Positions 58,190-64,000 of a DNA stretch of 64,000 nt are shown in pieces. Both the position numbers and the translations under genes were made by a program. The notes below the pieces were generated by a model. That model worked only from the letters and a program-made list of their open reading frames with translations, had not been told where the DNA came from and did no database searches. The stretch is from Nocardioides abyssi (lineage in GTDB: Bacteria; Actinomycetota; Actinomycetes; Propionibacteriales; Nocardioidaceae). How positions within the stretch are numbered: position 1 is the stretch's first letter; each line of letters opens with the position of its first letter. The stretch lies in the NCBI RefSeq assembly GCF_030412915.1, contig NZ_JAUHJR010000001.1, positions 62,001-126,000 on the forward strand. Direction: 5' to 3'.

Positions 58190-58209
58190 GCTCCCTCCCC
58201 GCTCCACGG

Positions 58210-58239
58210 CGCCCCGGTCACCTGCAGGTGGCCGGGGCG
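58210..58239 (+). terminator. Terminator after rplA
   Basis: Stem CGCCCCGG/CCGGGGCG extended by CACC/GGTG with a TGCA loop, 21 bases after the rplA stop, with no long T-run. It separates rplKA from rplJL transcription. Confidence 0.75.
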
Positions 58240-58300
58240 TCGTGCGTGTACGCCGCCGGGCGACCCCCGCGGCCGCCGCTCGGTCCGTGCGGCCGCCGAT

Positions 58301-58329
58301 TTGGTGGCTCCCGGGGCCGTGCGTAGAGT
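58301..58329 (+). promoter_or_regulatory. Promoter of rplJL
   Basis: TTGGTG (58301-58306) and TAGAGT (58324-58329) have the ideal 17-base spacing. The expected transcript starts near 58336 and has a leader of about 190 bases before rplJ. Confidence 0.6.
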
Positions 58330-58335
58330 TCCTCC

Positions 58336-58523
58336 CTGAAACCAGAGACCGCCGGTTGCCGTGGTGCATCAGCAGCACGACCGAAGGTTCGCGGACGCGG
58401 ACGACCAGCGCAGGTGAGCAGAGCGAGATCCTTCCGAGGATCGCACCACGCCCTGAGCGCCCGCGCTCGGGGCGTTCGTCGTTCCGGGGCCGGACGCGGT
58501 GGTCGACACCCGGAAGGAGACCC
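58336..58523 (+). promoter_or_regulatory. L10 leader with attenuator hairpin
   Basis: The leader before rplJ is long and structured, at the position where bacteria carry the L10-L12 autoregulatory RNA. Near its end CGCCCTGAGCG (58449-58459) pairs with CGCTCGGGGCG (58464-58474) and is followed by TTCGTCGTTCC, a terminator-like attenuator 39 bases upstream of the rplJ ribosome-binding site region. Autoregulation is inferred from position. Confidence 0.55.
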
Positions 58524-59165
58524 ATGGCGCGGGCAGACAAGCAGGCAGCCGTCGCGGAGATCGTTGAGTCCTTCAACGGTTCCGCCGGTGCTGTGCTGAC
58601 CGAGTACCGCGGTCTCACCGTGAAGCAGCTGCAGGACCTGCGGCGCTCCCTCGGCGAGAACGCCAACTACGCCGTGGTCAAGAACACGCTGGCCAAGATC
58701 GCCGCCACCGAGGTGGGCATCGAAGGCTTCGACGACCTGCTGACCGGCCCGACCGCCATCGCCTTCATCAACGGCGACGTGGTCGAGGCGGCCAAGGGTC
58801 TGCGTGACTTTGCCAAGGCCAACCCCACCCTGGTCATCAAGGGTGGCGTCCTGGACGGCAAGCCCCTCGACGCCTCGGAGATCGCCAAGCTGGCGGACCT
58901 CGAGTCCCGTGAGGTGCTCCTGGGCAAGCTGGCCGGCGCGATGCTCGCGTCGCTCAGCCAGGCCGTCTACCTCCTCAACGCCCCCCTCGCCCAGGCCGCC
59001 CGTCTCGCGGGTGCGCTGCAGGCGAAGGCCGAGGAGGACCCCTCGATCCTCGCAGGTGGTGCCGGCGCGCCGGCCGCCGCCGAGGAGGCCCCGGCTGCCG
59101 AGGCGGAGGCCGCACCGGCCGCCGACGAGGCTGCCCCGGCTGACGACTCAGCCACCGACGCCTGA
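58524..59165 (+). CDS. rplJ: Large ribosomal subunit protein uL10
   Basis: A 213-residue stalk base protein. The N-terminus [20 protein letters not shown] and the motif [30 protein letters not shown] and GPTAIAFI are conserved. After residue 175 there is a long Ala/Glu/Pro-rich tail ([19 protein letters not shown]) common in actinobacteria. GAAGGAGA precedes ATG 58524. It carries L7/L12 dimers. Confidence 0.97.
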   Translation: MARADKQAAVAEIVESFNGSAGAVLTEYRGLTVKQLQDLRRSLGENANYAVVKNTLAKIAATEVGIEGFDDLLTGPTAIAFINGDVVEAAKGLRDFAKANPTLVIKGGVLDGKPLDASEIAKLADLESREVLLGKLAGAMLASLSQAVYLLNAPLAQAARLAGALQAKAEEDPSILAGGAGAPAAAEEAPAAEAEAAPAADEAAPADDSATDA

Positions 59166-59248
59166 TCCAGGCTGAGTACTACCACCACCTGAAACCCGGC
59201 CCGGCCGCTCACGACGCGGCGGGCCAACCGATCCGAAAGGTTGCCATC

Positions 59249-59638
59249 ATGGCGAAGCTCACCACCGACGAGCTCCTCGACGCGTTCAAGGAGATGACCC
59301 TCATCGAGCTCTCCGAGTTCGTGAAGCAGTTCGAGGACACCTTCGGCGTCACCGCGGCCGCTCCGGTCGCCGTTGCCGCCGCCCCCGCTGCCGGCAGTGC
59401 CGGTGGCGGCGAGGCCGCTGCCGAGCAGGACGAGTTCGACGTCGTCCTCGAGTCCGCTGGTGACAAGAAGATCAACGTCATCAAGGAGGTCCGCGCCCTG
59501 ACCTCCCTCGGCCTGAAGGAGGCCAAGGAGCTCGTGGAGTCGGCCCCCAAGGCCATCCTCGAGAAGGTCGCGAAGGACGCCGCGGAGAAGGCCAAGGAGG
59601 CCCTCGAGGGCGCCGGCGCCACCGTCACCCTCAAGTGA
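59249..59638 (+). CDS. rplL: Large ribosomal subunit protein bL12
   Basis: A 129-residue stalk protein that recruits translation factors. The N-terminal dimerisation helices ([31 protein letters not shown]), the Ala/Gly-rich hinge (residues about 35-55) and the C-terminal domain ([37 protein letters not shown]) are in order. GAAAGG precedes ATG 59249. Tandem terminators follow. Confidence 0.98.
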   Translation: MAKLTTDELLDAFKEMTLIELSEFVKQFEDTFGVTAAAPVAVAAAPAAGSAGGGEAAAEQDEFDVVLESAGDKKINVIKEVRALTSLGLKEAKELVESAPKAILEKVAKDAAEKAKEALEGAGATVTLK

Positions 59639-59646
59639 CCTCTCCG

Positions 59647-59716
59647 GCCCTCGCCGGGTGACCGGCGAGGGCTGGTGCACCGGGGCGGCCACCTCCTCAC
59701 GGAGGTGGCCGCCCCG
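59647..59716 (+). terminator. Tandem terminators after rplL
   Basis: First stem GCCCTCGCCGG-GTGA-CCGGCGAGGGC (59647-59672), perfect over 11 bp. Second stem CGGGGCGGCCACCTCC and its complement around TCAC (59681-59716), perfect over 16 bp, followed by TTGTCATTTC. Together they close the ribosomal block. Confidence 0.92.
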
Positions 59717-59891
59717 TTGTCATTTCTGCAGGTCAGGCCCGCGACAGCCGGCCGCGGGAGCGCGACGGCCCCGATCGGGTCTCACGAGAGATCCGTCACG
59801 TGACGCACGTCGCCTCGTCGCGTAACCTCGCCGCGGACACTCCGTTGTTACCGACGAGTGGGGATGACAGACGGACGTCGGTGGTGTCCGC

Positions 59892-59919
59892 GTCCGCTGC
59901 CCCGATCGGGACAGCGGAC
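59892..59919. promoter_or_regulatory. 28-bp near-perfect palindrome before mkl
   Basis: Arms GTCCGCTG and CAGCGGAC enclose CCCGATCGGG, with 13 of 14 pairs matching. Its right end is 24 bases before the mkl ATG. A shorter copy, CCCGATCGGG, lies at 59770-59779 in the same gap. The form is that of an operator for a dimeric regulator. The rest of the 305-base gap holds the rplL terminators and a TCACGTGA site (about 59796), no gene. Confidence 0.6.
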
Positions 59920-59943
59920 CACTCGGTCGGGGAGAGGTGCAGC

Positions 59944-60897
59944 ATGGGCGTGGAGATCAAGGTCGAGGACCTGAGCAAGTCCTTCGGCAAGCAGCTGATC
60001 TGGGGCGACGTCTCCCTCACGGTCCCGGCGGGGGAGATCTGCGTGATGCTCGGCCCCTCCGGCACCGGCAAGTCGGTGTTCCTCAAGACCCTGATCGGGC
60101 TGCTCAAGCCCGACAAGGGCTCGATCATCATCGAGGGCACCGACATCGCGAGCTGCTCGGAGAAGGAGCTCTACGAGATCCGCAAGCTCTTCGGCGTGCT
60201 GTTCCAGGACGGCGCGATGTTCGGCTCGATGAACCTCTACGACAACGTCGCCTTCCCGCTGCGCGAGCACACCAAGAAGTCCGAGTCCGAGGTCCGCGCC
60301 ATCGTGATGGAGAAGATGGACCTCGTCGGCCTCCTCGGCGCCGAGGACAAGCTGCCCGGCGAGATCTCCGGCGGCATGCGCAAGCGCGCCGGCCTGGCGC
60401 GCGCGCTGGTGCTCGACCCCGAGATCGTGCTCTTCGACGAGCCCGACTCCGGCCTCGACCCGGTCCGCACGGCGTTCCTCAACCAGCTGATCGTCGACCT
60501 GAACGCGCAGATCGACGCGACGTTCCTGATCGTCACCCACGACATCAACACCGCCCGGACGGTGCCGGACAACATCGGCCTGCTCTACCACAAGCACCTG
60601 GCGATGTTCGGCCCCCGCGAGATGCTGCTGAGCTCCGAGGAGCCGGTGGTGCGCCAGTTCCTCAACGCCCAGCGCGTCGGCCCGATCGGCATGTCCGAGG
60701 AGAAGGACGCCGACGAGCTCGCGGCCGAGGCCGACCAGGAGCTGCCGCCGCTGCCGCCGATCCCGATGCAGCTCGAGCCCTCCAACGGCATCCCGCGCCG
60801 CAGCCAGCGCGAGCCCGGCTCGTGGTGCCGCGAGCACGGGATCACGCCGCCGCCGGGGTCGTTCGAGGAGAACATGACCATGACGACGGGCGGCTGA
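59944..60897 (+). CDS. mkl: Mce-associated ABC ATPase Mkl
   Basis: A 317-residue ATP-binding protein of the MlaF/Mkl family that energises Mce lipid import. Walker A GPSGTGKS (37-44), signature ISGGMRKRAGLARAL and Walker B EIVLFDEPDSGLDP are intact. ELYEIRKLFGVLFQDGAMFGSMNLYDNVAFPLREHTKKSE and EPVVRQFLNAQRVGPIGMSEEKD match mycobacterial Mkl almost word for word. ATG 59944 follows GAGAGG. As in M. tuberculosis, it is close to rplJL, but here the permease and Mce genes follow directly. Confidence 0.95.
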   Translation: MGVEIKVEDLSKSFGKQLIWGDVSLTVPAGEICVMLGPSGTGKSVFLKTLIGLLKPDKGSIIIEGTDIASCSEKELYEIRKLFGVLFQDGAMFGSMNLYDNVAFPLREHTKKSESEVRAIVMEKMDLVGLLGAEDKLPGEISGGMRKRAGLARALVLDPEIVLFDEPDSGLDPVRTAFLNQLIVDLNAQIDATFLIVTHDINTARTVPDNIGLLYHKHLAMFGPREMLLSSEEPVVRQFLNAQRVGPIGMSEEKDADELAAEADQELPPLPPIPMQLEPSNGIPRRSQREPGSWCREHGITPPPGSFEENMTMTTGG

Positions 60898-60903
60898 GGC
60901 GCC

Positions 60904-61689
60904 TTGGCCCAGCTCACCGCGTCCCGCGTCCTCCGACCTGTCGGCACCGCGGGCAAGCTCTTCGCCTTCGGCCTCGACGTCGGCCGCGGGCTGTTCCGAC
61001 GCCCCTTCCAGCTGCGGGAGTTCCTCCAGCAGGCCTGGTTCATCGCGTCGGTCACGATCATCCCGACCGCGCTGGTCGCCATCCCCTTCGGTGCGGTCAT
61101 CGCGTTGCAGGTCGGCGGCCTGATCAAGCAGTTCGGCGCGCAGTCGTTCACCGGCTCCGCCTCGGTGCTCGCGGTCATCCAGCAGGCCGGCCCGATCGCG
61201 ACGGCGCTCCTCATCGCGGGCGCGGGCGGCTCGGCCATCGCGGCCGACCTCGGCGCCCGGCGCATCCGTGAGGAGCTCGACGCGATGATGGTGCTGGGCA
61301 TCGACCCGATCCAGCGCCTGGTCGTGCCCCGCGTGCTCGCCTGCATGCTCGTCGCGGTCTTCCTCAACGGCATGGTCAGCGTCGTCGGCGTGGCCGGCGG
61401 CTACGTCTTCAACGTCGTCCTGCAGGACGGCACGCCCGGCGCCTACCTGGCCAGCTTCACGGCGCTCGCGCAGCTGCCCGACCTGTGGGTCGGCATGCTC
61501 AAGGCGCTGGTGTTCGGCTTCATCGCGGCCATCGTGGCGGCGTACAAGGGCATGAACGCCGGCGGCGGCCCGAAGGGTGTGGGCGACGCGGTCAACGAGT
61601 CGGTCGTCATCACCTTCCTGCTGCTCTTCATCGTCAACTTCGTCCTGAGCACGATCTACCTCCAGCTCGTGCCCCCGAAGACAGGCTGA
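60904..61689 (+). CDS. yrbEA: MlaE/YrbE-family Mce permease, first
   Basis: A 261-residue membrane permease with about six helices. It has RPFQLREFLQQAWFIASVTIIPTALVAIPFGAVIALQVG, IAADLGARRIREELDAMMVLGIDPIQRLVVPR and YKGMNAGGGPKGVGDAVNESVV, all typical of YrbE/MlaE. The start is a TTG at 60904, six bases after mkl, with GCTGAGG upstream; this is unusual but no better codon is in frame. It forms the membrane core with the next gene. Confidence 0.93.
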   Translation: MAQLTASRVLRPVGTAGKLFAFGLDVGRGLFRRPFQLREFLQQAWFIASVTIIPTALVAIPFGAVIALQVGGLIKQFGAQSFTGSASVLAVIQQAGPIATALLIAGAGGSAIAADLGARRIREELDAMMVLGIDPIQRLVVPRVLACMLVAVFLNGMVSVVGVAGGYVFNVVLQDGTPGAYLASFTALAQLPDLWVGMLKALVFGFIAAIVAAYKGMNAGGGPKGVGDAVNESVVITFLLLFIVNFVLSTIYLQLVPPKTG

Positions 61690-61693
61690 TCCC

Positions 61694-62521
61694 GTGGCCA
61701 GCATCAAGTCCGTGGTGCAGCGTCCGCTGGACCAGCTCGACACCCTCGGCGGGCAGCTCGCGTTCTACCTGCGCGTGCTCAAGGCGACGCCGCGCTCCGT
61801 GGCGCGCTACCCGCGCGAGATCATGCGGATCCTCGCCGAGGTCACCCTCGGCTCGGGCGCGCTCGCCGTCATCGGCGGCACCGTCGGCGTCATCATCGGC
61901 ATGACGTTCTTCACCGGCGCCCAGGTCGGCCTGTCGGGGTACGCCGCGCTCAACCAGCTCGGCACGGCGGCGTTCTCCGGCTTCGTCTCCGCCTACTTCA
62001 ACACCCGCGAGATCGCGCCGCTGGTGGCGGGCATCGCGCTCGCGGCGACCGTCGGCTGCGGCTTCACCGCCCAGCTCGGCGCGATGCGGATCTCCGAGGA
62101 GGTCGACGCCCTCGAGGTGATGGCGATCCCCTCGATGCCGTTCCTCGTCGCGACCCGGGTCATCGGCGGCCTCATCGCGATCGTGCCGCTGTACGTCGTG
62201 GGCCTGCTGTCGTCGTACTTCGCCAGCAGGTTGGTGGTCACCCAGTTCTACGGGCAGTCGACCGGCACCTACGACCACTACTTCAACCAGTTCCTGCCAC
62301 CGGGTGACGTCCTGTGGTCCTTCGGCAAGGTGCTGGTCTTCGCCGTCGTGGTGATCCTCATCCACTGCTACCACGGCTACAACGCCTCCGGCGGTCCTGC
62401 CGGGGTGGGCGTGGCCGTGGGCCGCGCCGTCCGCACCAGCATCGTGGCCATCAACGTCATCGACCTGTTCCTGTCGATGGCGATCTGGGGCACGACCACG
62501 ACCGTGAGACTGGCGGGGTGA
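61694..62521 (+). CDS. yrbEB: MlaE/YrbE-family Mce permease, second
   Basis: A 275-residue second permease. It has REIMRILAEVTLGSGALAVIGGTVGVIIGMTFFTGAQVG, MRISEEVDALEVMAIPSMPFLVATRVIGG and YNASGGPAGVGVAVGRAVRTSIV. GTG 61694 lies five bases after the first permease. The pair of different permeases is typical of actinobacterial Mce operons, which have yrbEA and yrbEB together. Confidence 0.94.
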   Translation: MASIKSVVQRPLDQLDTLGGQLAFYLRVLKATPRSVARYPREIMRILAEVTLGSGALAVIGGTVGVIIGMTFFTGAQVGLSGYAALNQLGTAAFSGFVSAYFNTREIAPLVAGIALAATVGCGFTAQLGAMRISEEVDALEVMAIPSMPFLVATRVIGGLIAIVPLYVVGLLSSYFASRLVVTQFYGQSTGTYDHYFNQFLPPGDVLWSFGKVLVFAVVVILIHCYHGYNASGGPAGVGVAVGRAVRTSIVAINVIDLFLSMAIWGTTTTVRLAG

Positions 62522-62525
62522 GGTC

Positions 62526-63806
62526 GTGATCCTGCGTCGCACCAAGATGCTCGGCATCGCCTTCCTGGCGCTGATCGTGCTGTCGGTCTGGCTCGTCTAC
62601 GGCGTCTTCACCAAGAAGTTCGCCGAGTACGACGAGGTGACCCTGCAGACCTCCAGCATCGGCCTGCAGCTGCCGCAGCGCGCGGACGTCAAGATCCGCG
62701 GCGTCATCGTCGGCGAGGTCCTCGACTTCGACGCCGACAGCGACGGCGCGGAGGTGACCCTCGGCCTGTACCAGGGCAAGCGGGACACCATCCCGGCCAA
62801 CGTCACCGGGTCGATCGTCCCCAAGACGCTCTTCGGCGAGAAGTACGTCTCGCTGGTCGTGCCCGAGGACGCCGACGACCGCCCGATCGAGCCCGGTGCG
62901 ACGATCGAGCGCACCGAGGTCGCCACCGAGGTCGAGGAGGTCCTCTCCGACCTCTACCCGCTGCTGCGCACCGTCCAGCCGGCCCAGCTCAACCGCACGC
63001 TCACCGCGATCGCGACCGCGCTCGAGGGCCGCGGTGAAGCGCTGGGGCAGAACCTCGAGACGCTCGACAGCTACCTCAAGCGGATCAACCCCGAGATCCC
63101 GCGCCTGGTCGAGGACCTCCGCCTCACCGCCGAGGTCTCGCAGGTCTACTCCGACGTGCTGCCCGAGGTGGGCTCGATCCTCGAGGACACCGTGCTCACC
63201 ACCGGGACCCTCGAGGACCGCGAGGACAAGCTGAACGCCCTCTTCGACGACGTCTCGTCGTTCTCCGAGGTCGCCGGCCGCTTCCTCGACGACAACGAGG
63301 ACAACCTCATCCGCCTCGGCGAGGTGGGGGAGCCGTTCCTGCGGACGCTCGCGAAGTACTCCACCGAGTTCCCCTGCCTGCTGCGCGGCCTCGTCAACGC
63401 CGGCAAGCGCCAGGCCGAGGCGTTCCGCGGCTTCGAGCTGCACATCGTCGTCGAGCTGCTGCCGAACCAGCCGCGGCCCTACACCCCGGCCGACGACCCG
63501 GTCTACGCCGACGACCGCGGCCCGAACTGCCTGCACCTGCCCAACCCGCCCTGGAGCCAGGACAACCCCGTGCGCCACCAGCCCGACTTCCGCGACGGCA
63601 TCGACGAGCCCACCGGCAAGGGGACCTCCCGCGTCGCGCCCGGCTTCCTCGCCGCCGGTCGTGGGTACGCCGGCAGCCCGGCCGAGTCCGCGGTGCTCAA
63701 GAGCCTGCTGGCGCCGGGCCTCGCGACCACGCCCGAGGCCGTCGGTGACCTGGGCCCGCTCCTGCTCGGCCCGATGACCCGCGGGGCGGAGGTGTCGGTG
63801 CGATGA
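62526..63806 (+). CDS. mceA: Mce-family substrate-binding protein, first (MceA type)
   Basis: A 426-residue protein with an N-terminal membrane anchor (MLGIAFLALIVLSVWLVYGVF) and one MCE domain (about 30-125, LQLPQRADVKIRGVIVGEVLDF ... TGSIVPKTLFGEKYVSL). A helical domain of about 200 residues follows, then a Pro-rich end with Cys residues (EFPCLLRGL, GPNCLHLPNPPW). In known systems these form a tube that carries lipids or sterols across the periplasm. GTG 62526; the stop overlaps the next gene (ATGA). Confidence 0.92.
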   Translation: MILRRTKMLGIAFLALIVLSVWLVYGVFTKKFAEYDEVTLQTSSIGLQLPQRADVKIRGVIVGEVLDFDADSDGAEVTLGLYQGKRDTIPANVTGSIVPKTLFGEKYVSLVVPEDADDRPIEPGATIERTEVATEVEEVLSDLYPLLRTVQPAQLNRTLTAIATALEGRGEALGQNLETLDSYLKRINPEIPRLVEDLRLTAEVSQVYSDVLPEVGSILEDTVLTTGTLEDREDKLNALFDDVSSFSEVAGRFLDDNEDNLIRLGEVGEPFLRTLAKYSTEFPCLLRGLVNAGKRQAEAFRGFELHIVVELLPNQPRPYTPADDPVYADDRGPNCLHLPNPPWSQDNPVRHQPDFRDGIDEPTGKGTSRVAPGFLAAGRGYAGSPAESAVLKSLLAPGLATTPEAVGDLGPLLLGPMTRGAEVSVR

Positions 63807-64000
63807 GCCTGCTCGACAAGCGCACCACCGGCGACCTGGTCAAGCTGATCGTCTTCATGCTCACCACGGCGCTGGCCACCGGCCTGCTCGTCATCGTCAT
63901 CGGCAACCTCTCCTTCGGCGCCACCCGCGACTACCGGGCCGTCTTCGTCGACGCCACCGGCGTGGTCAAGGGCGACGACGTCCGCGTCGCGGGCGTGAAG
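63803..64000 (+). CDS. mceB: Mce-family protein, second (MceB type), cut by window edge
   Basis: The first 66 codons of a further Mce protein. The N-terminus MSLLDKRTTGDLVKLIVFMLTTALATG is a signal-anchor and the MCE domain begins VFVDATGVVKGDDVRVAGVK. It continues past position 64000, so the length is unknown. ATG 63803 overlaps mceA. More Mce genes probably follow outside the window. Confidence 0.9.
   Translation, partial: MSLLDKRTTGDLVKLIVFMLTTALATGLLVIVIGNLSFGATRDYRAVFVDATGVVKGDDVRVAGVK

Overview
The window is GC-rich bacterial chromosome with strong G/C at third codon positions. It is most consistent with a Nocardioides-like actinobacterium (order Propionibacteriales). The support is inference from gene order and content: a full nuoA-N operon ending in a polyprenyl diphosphate synthase, menaquinone genes, a DUF222/HNH (13E12-type) gene, korAB, a Mce transporter with mkl, and the actinobacterial order tRNA-Thr, tRNA-Met, rpmG, two MaoC-type dehydratases, murB, aspC, tRNA-Trp, secE, nusG, rplK, rplA, rplJ, rplL, mkl. 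There is no rRNA, CRISPR array, prophage or intact insertion sequence.

Layout. 1-2.66 kb: a metallo-beta-lactamase-fold hydrolase, then a DUF222/HNH gene bracketed by members of an intergenic palindromic repeat family. 2.66-5.46 kb: menF, a membrane-anchored protein and menG (menaquinone synthesis). 5.46-23.0 kb: a long regulatory gap with a nested inverted repeat and a Rex-like operator, then nuoA-N and a polyprenyl synthase. These genes together supply the menaquinone and the NADH dehydrogenase that reduces it. 23.1-26.0 kb: a compact accessory cassette of an EspC/WXG-like protein, a type VII-type protein with an HExxH metallopeptidase motif, a DUF4919-like protein and a WD40 lipoprotein. 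This is the best candidate for an undescribed effector system. 26.1-29.9 kb: phoX with a PHO box and flanking 53-bp direct repeats, a RarD-type transporter and a small secreted protein. 30-37.1 kb: korBA and the cysP-T-W-A sulfate importer. 37.3-40.3 kb: yajQ, tRNA-Tyr, and a divergent flavin monooxygenase/SDR pair with twin TetR-type operators.

40.3-45.8 kb: a secreted protein, then a leftward cluster (unknown gene, fahA, Ddn-like protein, phosphoesterase) divergent from hmgA. This is the homogentisate branch of tyrosine and phenylalanine breakdown. 45.9-50.1 kb: pirin, tag, lrgA/lrgB-like genes and an amidase. 50.1-59.7 kb: the conserved tRNA, secE-nusG and ribosomal protein block, including murB and the leftward add/aspC pair, with an L10 leader and attenuator before rplJL. 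59.9 kb to the end: mkl, two YrbE/MlaE permeases and two Mce proteins (the second cut by the window edge), forming a lipid importer.

Assignments rest on reading the sequence and on knowledge of protein families; no searches were run. Start codons in particular are choices, mostly based on ribosome-binding sites and the 4-base ATGA/GTGA overlaps that are very common here.
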